From assembly GCA_045124255.1 (NCBI GenBank), contig JBGVLM010000007.1:1-64000 (forward strand): a stretch of DNA of 64,000 nt, given 5' to 3'. The stretch is from Eshraghiella sp045124255. GTDB lineage: Bacteria; Bacillota; Clostridia; Lachnospirales; Lachnospiraceae. This document shows, piece after piece, positions 17,158-25,289 of this stretch (positions are counted from its first letter, which is position 1; each line of letters begins with the position of its first letter). The position numbers and the translations under genes are program-made. The notes under the pieces are model-generated. The model was given only the letters and a program-made list of their open reading frames with translations. It made no database searches and was not told where the DNA came from.

Positions 17158-17562
17158 TTACTGTGGAATTCCTTCTGCCTGTTCAGGTGCATCTCCAAGC
17201 ACCGGATTAGGAAGTCTTACAGGAATACCGAAGCAGCAGGTTGCCGCACGAATCTTCTCATTTGATGATAAAACAACAATCGGAAGATATTTGGTACGGA
17301 TAAAGCCCTCTAAATCATCAATAAAGGTACTTACAGTTATACCTGTAATTGTCTCAACATGTAAGCTGATACATTTATCAGGGTCCTCTATTGTAACACT
17401 CAATAATACAATTGCCGAAACCGGATTATTAGGATTAAGGCGGATTGAAGCGTCCTGCTTAACCTGAAGAGCGATTTTCTCTCCCGGCTTCTTACTGAAA
17501 GCATTTGTGTAATCAATATGCTTAATTTCTGTTGGATTAATTGTTACCTGTACATTTTTCAT
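17158..17562 (-). CDS. Small conserved protein of unknown function
   Basis: This 134-residue protein is not recognised with confidence. It looks all-beta with one helix and has no signal peptide; the two adjacent cysteines in AATCCFGIP (about residues 107-115) and the motif VRLPNPV stand out. The pattern, a beta sheet with a fixed C-terminal strand followed by a variable tail, is reminiscent of SecB-like chaperone folds, but similarity is too weak to call. It has a good GGAGG site. It lies between a radical SAM gene and trxB in the same direction. Confidence 0.7.
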   Translation of the reverse strand: MKNVQVTINPTEIKHIDYTNAFSKKPGEKIALQVKQDASIRLNPNNPVSAIVLLSVTIEDPDKCISLHVETITGITVSTFIDDLEGFIRTKYLPIVVLSSNEKIRAATCCFGIPVRLPNPVLGDAPEQAEGIPQ

Positions 17563-17611
17563 TTATGTTTCCTCCATATACATTTGTTCTTTTTATTTTA
17601 CTTTCTTTTGG

Positions 17612-19303
17612 TCAAATAGTCCACTCTTTTATTGTGGCATTGTTAGTTAAATTATCTCTTTCAAGATAATTAAAATATATCGGAAATTCTCCTTCCTCTA
17701 TTATACCTGTACGAAGATATTCCAATACATTTATTTTGAAAATTTCCATATGCTCTGCTTTTGTAAGCTTCCTGTCGGGAATCAGCATTCTCGCCCGTGC
17801 TGCCGTTTCATAATCCGGTGCAATAAAATTAGGGTATGACTTAAGATTGTCCTTGCAAAGCATATCATATTTGAGAAGCTCAGCAAGTATTGTCTGCTCA
17901 TCTTTGGAAAGCCTTTCGCTGACAAAGGAATAAAATAACTCGTATTTGGCATTTCTTGAAGGCAGACTTCCTAAAGGATATCTTCTGTCATAGAATTTTC
18001 CAAGCTCCATATACATTGAAAATGCATCCTTATAAAAACCACCGGCATATTTTATTCCTGCAGCAAACATTCCGCTGTTATAATACATTTCCAGTACATT
18101 TTCAACAAGCTTAAGCTTAAGAAGTTCATCATAGCTAATCCACCCGGTATACAGGACCTCGTATGGCGGTGTATCCCTGCATACAATTTTGTATTCGGCA
18201 GCCTCCGCTTCAATTCCTGCACCATGCAGCATTTTCAAAAAACCAAGCTGCAAATCATGCGGCTTCATTGCATAGATATCGTTAAAAGATTTCCTGAAGC
18301 TTTCAAAATCCTCATACGGCAGTCCCGCAATCAAATCAAGATGAAGATGAATATTGTTATTCTTCATAAGCTTTGCAATATTTTCTTTGAGAATATCAAG
18401 GTTCATATTCCTGTGAATTGCCCTGATTGTATCCTGATTCGTGGATTGCACACCTATTTCAAGCTGTACAAGTCCCCTTCGCATTGACTGTAAAAGTTCA
18501 ATTGCCTCATCATCCAGCAGGTCTGCGGCTATTTCAAAATGAAATCCCGTTATTCCATTGTCATTCTCCCTGATAAAACGCCAGATTTCCAACGCATGCT
18601 TTCGGTTGCAGTTGAAGGTTCTGTCTACAAATTTAATTAACGGCACTTTATTTTCAAGGAAATATGAAAGTTCCTTCTTTACAAGCCCGACCTCCTTAAA
18701 TCTAAGCTTCTTATCCACGGATGACAGACAATAGCTGCATGAAAAAGGACAGCCTCTCTGACTTTCATAATATATTATTCTGTTATTAAGTGTATCAGTA
18801 TCATAATCGATATGTATCATATTCATATCCACAGGAGTATCACATGGATTATCACAAATTTCTCCATTATAAAGTACTGTAACGCCCTTAATCTGATGAA
18901 TTTCATCCCGGCGGTTGTTCATATAACAGTCCATAAGCCTGTTAAAGCTTTTCTCGCCCTCTCCCTTCATAACTCCTGCCACATTAGAAAACACCCCGGC
19001 ATAGCTTTGAGGATTATAGCTTACCTCAGGACCTCCGAGCCATACGGGAACTTTAGGAAGGATTTTGGCAAGCTCAGCAGTTAACTCCTTAACAATGCCT
19101 ATATTCCATATATAACATGAAAAACCAATGACATCAGGATTTTCCTCATAGATATCCCTAAGTATATCATCGGTTCTGTTATTAATTGTATATTCTTTTA
19201 TTAACACATTATCACTGTATTCCCCTGCTGCCGCCTTAAGACAGTACACAGCAAGGTTGGAGTGAATATATTTGGAATTGATTGCAACAAGCAGAAATTT
19301 CAT
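17612..19303 (-). CDS. B12-binding-domain radical SAM protein (DUF4080 type)
   Basis: The 563-residue protein has an N-terminal cobalamin-binding-like Rossmann domain (about 1-140), a radical SAM core with the cluster motif CPFSCSYCLS near residues 180-190, and a C-terminal region (about 370-560) like DUF4080. Such proteins transfer or rearrange carbon groups using SAM; the substrate is not known. The start is set by GGGAG ten bases before the ATG at 19303 (MKFLLVAINSKYIHSN, a conserved start); an ATG seven codons earlier has no ribosome site. It follows greA in the same direction. Confidence 0.88.
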   Translation of the reverse strand: MKFLLVAINSKYIHSNLAVYCLKAAAGEYSDNVLIKEYTINNRTDDILRDIYEENPDVIGFSCYIWNIGIVKELTAELAKILPKVPVWLGGPEVSYNPQSYAGVFSNVAGVMKGEGEKSFNRLMDCYMNNRRDEIHQIKGVTVLYNGEICDNPCDTPVDMNMIHIDYDTDTLNNRIIYYESQRGCPFSCSYCLSSVDKKLRFKEVGLVKKELSYFLENKVPLIKFVDRTFNCNRKHALEIWRFIRENDNGITGFHFEIAADLLDDEAIELLQSMRRGLVQLEIGVQSTNQDTIRAIHRNMNLDILKENIAKLMKNNNIHLHLDLIAGLPYEDFESFRKSFNDIYAMKPHDLQLGFLKMLHGAGIEAEAAEYKIVCRDTPPYEVLYTGWISYDELLKLKLVENVLEMYYNSGMFAAGIKYAGGFYKDAFSMYMELGKFYDRRYPLGSLPSRNAKYELFYSFVSERLSKDEQTILAELLKYDMLCKDNLKSYPNFIAPDYETAARARMLIPDRKLTKAEHMEIFKINVLEYLRTGIIEEGEFPIYFNYLERDNLTNNATIKEWTI

Positions 19304-19332
19304 ATTGCCAATACTCCCTGCCATATAATTAT

Positions 19333-19836
19333 CTAGTAGCTTCTAAGGCTGTCGCTTCCGTCATCGACTGTATTCTCAATGGATTTAATTGTAACATAAT
19401 ATCCGCTGTTCTCATTGACCTTAACAAATACCCTGTCACCGGACTTATGCCCCATGACTGCTCTTCCCAAAGGCGAATCATTACTGATATAGCCCATTAA
19501 AGAACTGCCCCTTACCGTTGTTACTATTTTGAATTTCTCGGTTTCATCATCCTCCTCAAAATACAGTTCAACAGTATTATTAAGTCCGACCTCGTCCTCG
19601 GCAGATTCATCACTTATTATCTTAGCTGTTTTTATCATTTTCTCGAGGTATTTAATTCTGCTTTCGTTACGGTTCTTCTCCCTCTTCGCAGCATAGTACT
19701 CAAAGTTCTCACTTAAGTCACCGTGTGCCCTTGCCTCTTTAACATCCTCAATAAGCTCCTTGCGGAGTACAAGCTTTCTGTGTTCAATTTCCTCTTCCAT
19801 TTTCTGTATATCTTTTTCGGTTAATTCATCAAACAT
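19333..19836 (-). CDS. greA: Transcription elongation factor GreA family
   Basis: A 167-residue cleavage factor that rescues backtracked RNA polymerase. The N-terminal coiled coil (about 1-78) contains the acidic tip GDLSENFEYYAAK, with D and E that hold the catalytic magnesium. The C-terminal FKBP-like domain (about 85-160) ends with the SPLGRAVMGHKSGD motif typical of GreA. Length is close to the usual 158. It could be a second GreA paralogue; the window cannot tell. It is 11 bases after the membrane protein gene at 19848-20750. Confidence 0.93.
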   Translation of the reverse strand: MFDELTEKDIQKMEEEIEHRKLVLRKELIEDVKEARAHGDLSENFEYYAAKREKNRNESRIKYLEKMIKTAKIISDESAEDEVGLNNTVELYFEEDDETEKFKIVTTVRGSSLMGYISNDSPLGRAVMGHKSGDRVFVKVNENSGYYVTIKSIENTVDDGSDSLRSY

Positions 19837-19847
19837 AATGCACCGCC

Positions 19848-20750
19848 TTATTTACCTTCCGCCTGAATATAATCAAGCGGAATATTCTTCAAATCATTAT
19901 TAACTGCATCCACAGGGTCCATATTACTGCCGTTACACACATATATATCGCCATTGCCGTTTTTATCAGAGCCGGCAATAAATTTATTGTCTCCTAACTG
20001 ACAGAGTGCATAGGTATTATTCCCATTACAGAATTTAAGTTTTGATTCAGACTCATTTGTAGTATAGAACTTATAATAGTATCTGTATTCATCAGTCTTA
20101 CTGATTATAAAACCATTCTCCAATGCCGTCGAAATCACTGCGTCTCCGTTAACACTGCACAGAAGTTCCATTCTGTCCGAATAAATCAGTGTATTTTTTC
20201 CCTTTGCAGACATATAAACTCCATCACCGTTATAGTTGAAGCATACAAAGGTAATGTCCTTCTCATTACTGCTTACCAAATCATTAACCGTACCGTCACT
20301 TATATTTATCGTCTTAACCACGGTATAATTATCGGAAGTCTTATATGCTGCCAGCAGTTTCTCATGTCCGCGGTCAGCTTCAAGGTTAATGAATTCCTCT
20401 ACACCCGTTTCGTCAAAAATAACCTTCCCCTCATCGGAATCCTCACTGCATTTTATAATTTGAAGTTTATCCCTGCACAGAACCGCCGCACATATATCGG
20501 AAGCATTAATAAAACAGGCGTCTTCAACCTCAACTTCCTTTAAAGCCTCAGGCTGCACATTCTCCTTATTATCAAAGTCATATACATAAAGTTCGGACTC
20601 ATTAGTATACAGAAGTCTGCCCGTCATATTCTCTGCCACCTTATTATTAACCGACACTGCATACGCAAAAATAAGCAGAATTACGACAAACATAATTCCG
20701 CATATTATAAATGACCTTTTTAAATTTTTCTTATAATTCTTTTTATTCAT
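19848..20750 (-). CDS. Membrane-anchored protein of unknown function, propeller-like
   Basis: A 300-residue protein with a basic N-terminus, one membrane helix (about 11-33) and an extracytoplasmic region of short repeated beta strands (for example LLYTNESELYVYDFD and ALCQLGDNKFIAGSD) that resemble a beta propeller. No enzyme motif is seen. Two starts are possible: ATG 20765 lies only seven bases past the -10 element and has no ribosome site, whereas ATG 20750 has GAGAAG upstream; the second is chosen. It starts the greA-containing group. Confidence 0.7.
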   Translation of the reverse strand: MNKKNYKKNLKRSFIICGIMFVVILLIFAYAVSVNNKVAENMTGRLLYTNESELYVYDFDNKENVQPEALKEVEVEDACFINASDICAAVLCRDKLQIIKCSEDSDEGKVIFDETGVEEFINLEADRGHEKLLAAYKTSDNYTVVKTINISDGTVNDLVSSNEKDITFVCFNYNGDGVYMSAKGKNTLIYSDRMELLCSVNGDAVISTALENGFIISKTDEYRYYYKFYTTNESESKLKFCNGNNTYALCQLGDNKFIAGSDKNGNGDIYVCNGSNMDPVDAVNNDLKNIPLDYIQAEGK

Positions 20751-20772
20751 TATCTTCTCAAACATAGTGAGA

Positions 20773-20801
20773 ATTATAGCATATTATGGCATTACTTGCA
20801 A
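20773..20801 (-). promoter_or_regulatory. Promoter of the 19848-20750 gene and greA group
   Basis: On the minus strand TTGCAA (20801-20796), 17 bases and a perfect TATAAT (20778-20773). The -35 element overlaps the last codons of the upstream Feo-associated peptide gene. The leader would be only about 15-20 bases. Confidence 0.75.
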
Positions 20802-20941
20802 GCACGACAATTAGCACAGTTGCCGCCGCAGCCACCCTTGTTGTTCTTTTTGTCCTTAATCATCTTAATTATAACAAGTGCTACAATGCCAAGCACTATT
20901 GCACCTACAATTGCCGTTCCGATTATTTCTTTAAAAGACAT
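20792..20941 (-). CDS. Feo-associated Cys-rich membrane peptide
   Basis: A 49-residue peptide: one membrane helix (about 5-26), a basic stretch (KMIKDKKNNK) and a C-terminal GGCGGNCANCRACK with four cysteines. This is the layout of the FeoB-associated Cys-rich membrane proteins, often encoded beside feoB and thought to help ferrous iron handling. Here it lies about 17 kb from feoB but has an almost identical iron-box promoter, which supports the assignment. A GAGGTG site precedes the ATG. The DtxR-type repressor gene is divergent from it. Confidence 0.88.
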   Translation of the reverse strand: MSFKEIIGTAIVGAIVLGIVALVIIKMIKDKKNNKGGCGGNCANCRACK

Positions 20942-20964
20942 TGCATTCACCTCATTCTTTTGTA

Positions 20965-20996
20965 GTTAGTATAGGCTAACCAAGATTAGCTGTCAA
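20965..20996 (-). promoter_or_regulatory. Iron-box promoter of the Feo-associated peptide
   Basis: Minus-strand TTGACA (20996-20991), 17 bases and TATACT (20973-20968). Two palindromes overlap the spacer and -10: GTTAG-N6-CTAAC at 20965-20980 and GCTAA-N6-TTAGC at 20975-20990, offset by ten bases, one helical turn. The sequence resembles the DtxR consensus TTAGGTTAGGCTAACCTAA. Binding by the neighbouring DtxR-family protein is inferred. Confidence 0.85.
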
Positions 20997-21010
20997 GAAC
21001 CTTTTAGAAG

Positions 21011-21039
21011 TTGTTAAAAAAATTTTTTTATGTTATAAT
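21011..21039 (+). promoter_or_regulatory. Promoter of the DtxR-family gene
   Basis: TTGTTA (21011-21016), 17 bases, perfect TATAAT (21034-21039). Transcription would start near 21046, shortly before the AAGGGG site of the gene. No iron box covers it. Confidence 0.75.
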
Positions 21040-21077
21040 GTTTTGCAGGGGCAAAAGAACTTTAAGGGGTGGATTTA

Positions 21078-21452
21078 ATGAAATCAAACGAATCTGCAGA
21101 AAATTATCTTGAAACAATACTTACTTTAAGCAGCAAGCTTCCTGTTGTCCGTTCAATAGATATTGTTCACGAACTCAATTATACGAAGGCAAGCGTAAGT
21201 GTCGCAATGAAAAACCTTCGTGAGAACGGCTACATAACCGTAACTGACGAAGGCTACATTAAGCTTACTGAATCAGGGCTCGAGATTGCCCATATGATTT
21301 TTGACAGACACACTACTCTCACTAACTGGCTCACCAAAATGGGCGTTCCTGAAGACATTGCATCAAAGGACGCATGTCGTATCGAGCATGTTATCAGCAA
21401 GGAGAGCATTGAAGCAATCAAACGAAGTCTCTCCTGTGCAGACAATGCTTAG
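21078..21452 (+). CDS. DtxR/MntR-family metal-dependent repressor
   Basis: A 124-residue regulator with an N-terminal winged helix (about 8-65: SIDIVHELNYTKASVSVAMKNL is the DNA-reading part) and a dimerization/metal domain with ESGLEIAHMIFDRH and CRIEHVISKES, where Glu, His and Cys ligands of the family lie. It lacks the SH3-like third domain of longer DtxR proteins, like MntR types. The ATG at 21078 follows AAGGGG; an earlier GTG is part of that site. Divergent to an iron-boxed peptide gene, it is the best candidate to control the three GTTAG/CTAAC sites here. Its stop overlaps the convergent cls by three bases. Confidence 0.9.
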   Translation: MKSNESAENYLETILTLSSKLPVVRSIDIVHELNYTKASVSVAMKNLRENGYITVTDEGYIKLTESGLEIAHMIFDRHTTLTNWLTKMGVPEDIASKDACRIEHVISKESIEAIKRSLSCADNA

Positions 21453-23002
21453 AACATTGGTGAGAATAATCGTAATATCGGCATAAGAATCCGTCGAAAG
21501 ACGGATTTTTTCATTTGCCCCGGAAAAACCTCCCTGCATTTCTCCAGTGTATCAAAAAAGTCCTGTTTAATATCTGTAAGACATTCCGTATTATACATCC
21601 ATACAGCATTCTCAAAATGGTGGGTAAGGCTGCGGTAATCCAGATTAATCGTTCCGACAACACCTGTACAGTCATCCGATAAGAAAACCTTTGCATGCAC
21701 AAAGCCAGGTGTATATTCATAAATTCTTACGCCCGCCTTTAACAGCACATCATAATAGGACTGACTCAGCATAAATACGATTTTCTTGTCAGGAATTCCC
21801 GGCATTATAATTCGTACATCAATACCGTTTTTTGCAGCATTCTCCAGTGCCGAAATCATAACCGTATCAAGTATCAGATAAGGTGTCATTATATATACAT
21901 AACTATTAGCACGGTTTATTATATTCATATATACATTCTTACCTACAGGCTCACCATCAAGAGGATAATCGGTATATGGTGCAACAAAGCCGTCTTTAAA
22001 ATCAAAGCGTCGTGTCGGCTCGTACATGAGAAACTCATCCCTGTCCTTGCATGAGGTATCCCACAGTGCCAGAAACATCGTGGTAAGACTCCATACTGCT
22101 TCACCCTCAAGCATTATTGCCGTGTCCTTCCAATGTCCGTATACCTCATGCTTATTGATATACTCATCAGCAAGGTTCACGCCTCCGGTAAAACCAACGT
22201 TGCCGTCAATAACACATATTTTACGATGGTCCCTGTTATTATATCTGGAATCAAGAATACTTCTGAAGCTGTTAAACTCAAAGCATCTGATACCTTTTTT
22301 CTTAAGTCTTTTCACAACATGCTCCGGTGCCTTCATTATGCTTCCGAAGCTGTCATACATAAAACGCACATCGAGCCCCTGCTCTGCTTTCCTTTCGAGA
22401 ATATTGAGGATGGAATCAAACATAATTCCTTCTTCTATAATAAAATATTCCATAAAAATAAAATGTTCTGCTTTTTCAAGCTCCTCAAGCATGACAGGAA
22501 ACATATCGTCTCCCAAAGGAAAATATTTAACCGTTGTATTTACATATACCGGAGCGTCCGCACATCTTAAAAGATAGTCTGTCTGAACCGCAATATTCGG
22601 ATTAAGCTTCTTTAAATCACTGTTCGAATAAGGCCTTGAAGCAAGTGCCTCCTTGCAGATATCACTTGTCTCAATCGCACGTTTCATTTCCCTCTTAGCA
22701 TAATGCGCCCTTCCGTATATAAGATAAATTACCGAGCCGAAAACAGGCACTACAAGGAGCACTACAATCCACGGTATTTTATACACGGGGTTAATATCTG
22801 ATTCTATCAGATACAAAACCTGTATTATCGCCAGAATCTCCAGTAAAATATTGATATTTTTGAAAAAAGGATGAAAATGTATTATTGAAAGTGCAATTAC
22901 TGCAATCTGTGCAAGTGCAGCAAGTGCAAGTGCAATAGCCCTGATTACTCCCGGTGTAAATATTCTCTTGATTAACGGATGCTTTCTTTTAATGTCTGAC
23001 AT
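21449..23002 (-). CDS. cls: Cardiolipin synthase
   Basis: A 517-residue phospholipase D-type membrane enzyme that joins two phosphatidylglycerol molecules to cardiolipin. Two to three N-terminal membrane helices (about 15-98) precede two HKD motifs: H259-R-K261 with D266, and H436-A-K438 with D443. Length is typical. It follows glpK by 17 bases, so glycerol use and phospholipid synthesis appear to be co-transcribed. Its last 60 bases carry, on the opposite strand, the terminator of the convergent DtxR-family gene. An AGAGG site precedes the ATG. Confidence 0.96.
   Translation of the reverse strand: MSDIKRKHPLIKRIFTPGVIRAIALALAALAQIAVIALSIIHFHPFFKNINILLEILAIIQVLYLIESDINPVYKIPWIVVLLVVPVFGSVIYLIYGRAHYAKREMKRAIETSDICKEALASRPYSNSDLKKLNPNIAVQTDYLLRCADAPVYVNTTVKYFPLGDDMFPVMLEELEKAEHFIFMEYFIIEEGIMFDSILNILERKAEQGLDVRFMYDSFGSIMKAPEHVVKRLKKKGIRCFEFNSFRSILDSRYNNRDHRKICVIDGNVGFTGGVNLADEYINKHEVYGHWKDTAIMLEGEAVWSLTTMFLALWDTSCKDRDEFLMYEPTRRFDFKDGFVAPYTDYPLDGEPVGKNVYMNIINRANSYVYIMTPYLILDTVMISALENAAKNGIDVRIIMPGIPDKKIVFMLSQSYYDVLLKAGVRIYEYTPGFVHAKVFLSDDCTGVVGTINLDYRSLTHHFENAVWMYNTECLTDIKQDFFDTLEKCREVFPGQMKKSVFRRILMPILRLFSPMF
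21488..21511 (+). terminator. Terminator of the DtxR-family gene inside cls
   Basis: The stem AATCCGTC/GACGGATT has a GAAA tetraloop and is followed by TTTT. It lies 35 bases past the regulator's stop and within the antisense coding part of cls. Confidence 0.88.
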
Positions 23003-23019
23003 TAATCTACCTCTTACTT

Positions 23020-24513
23020 TTATTCTTTAGACCATTCCATGGCACAGCTTACTGCACGTTTCCAGCCCTTTAAAAGTCTGCTTCTGTCCGACTCTTCCAT
23101 ACCGGGTACAAACTGCTGTCCAAGCTGCCAGTTTTTCTTTATCTCTTCCCTATCCTTCCAATATCCCGTTGCAAGTCCGGCAAGATATGCCGCTCCAAGT
23201 GATGTTGTCTCAACAAGTCTCGGTCTGATTACCGTAGTATTCAGTATATCCGCCTGAAAACCCATAAGAAAATTATTAACGCTTGCTCCTCCATCCACCT
23301 TAAGAGTCTTAAGATGAACAGAAGCATCCTCCTCCATGGCACTAATCACATCTGCAACCTGATATGCTATCGATTCAAGTGTTGCCCTTACAAACTGTTC
23401 CTTACCACAGCCCCTTGTAAGTCCCACCACAGTACCTCTCGCATATTGATTCCAATACGGTGTACCAAGTCCCGTAAACGCAGGAACAATGTACATACCA
23501 CTGCTGTCCGCGACTGCTGTGGCATATTCCTCGGATTGTGCCGCTGTTCTGATAAGCTGCATTTCATCACGAAGCCACTGTATTGCCGCACCGGCAACAA
23601 ATACGCTTCCCTCCAGTGCATATGCCGTTTCGCCCTCGCTTGCTGCAATTGTTGCCAAAAGTCCATTCTGTGAAATAATAGGAGTATTCCCGGTATTCAT
23701 CAGAAGAAAACATCCTGTTCCGTATGTATTCTTAGCTTCTCCTGCTTCAAAACAGCACTGTCCGAACAGGGCCGCCTGCTGGTCTCCTGCATCTCCTGCA
23801 ATAGGTATCTCTCCGCCGAAAACCTCAACTGCAGTTCTTCCATAAATACAGCTGGACGGCTTAACCTCAGGAAGCATACATTCCGGTATCCGGAAATATT
23901 TCAAAAGTTCATCATCCCAGCATAATTTGTTAATATCAAATAACATTGTACGTGAAGCATTCGTATAATCCGTAACATGCACCGCGCCCTTTGTAAGCTT
24001 CCAAATCAGCCATGTGTCCACGGTACCAAACAAAAGCTCGCCCCGCTGTGCTCTCTCTCTTGCCTCCGGCACATTATCAAGAATCCACTCTATCTTCGAA
24101 GCACTGAAATAAGCATCCGGAATAAGCCCTGTTCTGCTTCTTACAGACGCAACCATTCCCTCCTGTTTCATACAGTCAATACGCTTCGAAGTTCTTCTGC
24201 ACTGCCATACAATAGCATTATACACGGGTTTACCGGTATTTTTATCCCATACAATTGTAGTCTCCCGCTGATTCGTTATTCCGATTCCTGCAATATTCTT
24301 ATATGTCAGCCCTGCACGAACCATCGCTTCCATTGCAACGGCAAGCTGTGAGGACCATATTTCCATCGGGTCATGCTCAATCCATCCCGATTGAGGATAA
24401 ATCTGCTGAAATTCCTTCTGCGCCATGGATATGACATTACCGCCGGCATCATAAATAATGCACCTTGAGCTTGTTGTACCCTGGTCAAGTGCCATTATAT
24501 ACTGAGAATTCAT
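23020..24513 (-). CDS. glpK: Glycerol kinase
   Basis: This 497-residue FGGY-family kinase makes glycerol 3-phosphate from glycerol and ATP. It starts MNSQYIMALDQGTTSSRCI, with the phosphate-binding DQGTTS, and has the signatures NTYGTGCFLLMNTG and the ATP-site motif KVDGGASVNNFLMGFQAD. Length is standard. It lies between a small alarmone synthetase gene (15 bases upstream) and cls (17 bases downstream). No glycerol facilitator or glpD is adjacent. Confidence 0.97.
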   Translation of the reverse strand: MNSQYIMALDQGTTSSRCIIYDAGGNVISMAQKEFQQIYPQSGWIEHDPMEIWSSQLAVAMEAMVRAGLTYKNIAGIGITNQRETTIVWDKNTGKPVYNAIVWQCRRTSKRIDCMKQEGMVASVRSRTGLIPDAYFSASKIEWILDNVPEARERAQRGELLFGTVDTWLIWKLTKGAVHVTDYTNASRTMLFDINKLCWDDELLKYFRIPECMLPEVKPSSCIYGRTAVEVFGGEIPIAGDAGDQQAALFGQCCFEAGEAKNTYGTGCFLLMNTGNTPIISQNGLLATIAASEGETAYALEGSVFVAGAAIQWLRDEMQLIRTAAQSEEYATAVADSSGMYIVPAFTGLGTPYWNQYARGTVVGLTRGCGKEQFVRATLESIAYQVADVISAMEEDASVHLKTLKVDGGASVNNFLMGFQADILNTTVIRPRLVETTSLGAAYLAGLATGYWKDREEIKKNWQLGQQFVPGMEESDRSRLLKGWKRAVSCAMEWSKE

Positions 24514-24528
24514 AGTACCTCCGAAAAT

Positions 24529-25188
24529 CTATTTCTTAGCATTATTATCGTCAATTTTCTCCCTAATCTGCTGCATTCTGTAATCCAGCTGATTAATCAG
24601 CTCGGCACAGTAAAACAGTTCATTTGAAATACTTTCCGCATTAGGAATTTGCTTCTTATACTTAAGCTTATGTTCAAGACTTGCCCAGAAATCCATTGCA
24701 ATAGTCCTGAACTGAACCTCAACACGCATATATTTCTTCTCATTCGTAAGAAAAATCGGCACCTCAACTATAAGATGAAGACTTCTGTAACCATTGGACT
24801 TAGGATTGGCAATGTAATCCTTCCTGTTGATAATTCTGATATCATCCTGTGCCGAAAGATATTCAGCCAGTTTATATATATCATCAGGGAAGGAACAGAT
24901 AACTCTTATTCCTGCCACATCATTGAGATTCTCCTCGATATTTTTAAGAGTTACCGGGAGATTGTCCCTCTTAAGCTTGTCAATAATAGACATTGGTTTC
25001 TTAATTCTGGTCTTAATTGTTTCAAAAGGATTGCGGCTGTCCCTGACTGCAAGCTCGGCATTAAGCACGTCCAGCTTGGTCTTAACCTCTAACATTGCAC
25101 ATTCATAGTGCATCATCAGCTCATTAAATTCCCTTATTACGCCCTTAAATTCATCAATATTTTCCAATCTTTCACTAATATTTCCCAT
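24529..25188 (-). CDS. Small alarmone synthetase (RelQ/YjbM-like)
   Basis: A 219-residue single-domain (p)ppGpp synthetase. It has the RelA/SpoT synthetase core: DVAGIRVICSFPDDIY, the substrate loop KDYIANPKSNGYRSLHL and VEVQFRTIAMDFWASLEHKLKY, with no hydrolase, TGS or ACT domain. Length and C-terminal helix fit RelQ-type enzymes, which act as tetramers in stress. It is the first gene of a group with glpK and cls. A 97-base gap with a terminator separates it from the CheX-CheY gene upstream. Confidence 0.92.
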   Translation of the reverse strand: MGNISERLENIDEFKGVIREFNELMMHYECAMLEVKTKLDVLNAELAVRDSRNPFETIKTRIKKPMSIIDKLKRDNLPVTLKNIEENLNDVAGIRVICSFPDDIYKLAEYLSAQDDIRIINRKDYIANPKSNGYRSLHLIVEVPIFLTNEKKYMRVEVQFRTIAMDFWASLEHKLKYKKQIPNAESISNELFYCAELINQLDYRMQQIREKIDDNNAKK

Positions 25189-25244
25189 AACATCTACCCC
25201 TTATTGAATTTGAAAAAAGTCATTTTCAACAAAATTTCCTATAG

Positions 25245-25274
25245 AAAAAAAGCGGGCAGCTGATAACCGCCCGC
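25245..25274 (-). terminator. Terminator of the CheX-CheY fusion gene
   Basis: The stem GCGGGC/GCCCGC with an 11-base loop is followed on the minus strand by seven U (A-run 25245-25251). It lies 16 bases past the stop of the 25290-26585 gene. Confidence 0.88.
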
Positions 25275-25289
25275 ATAATTTATAAATTT

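Noticed and set aside
17158..17562. SecB-like chaperone
   Set aside because: Only the general pattern fits; there is no clear signature.
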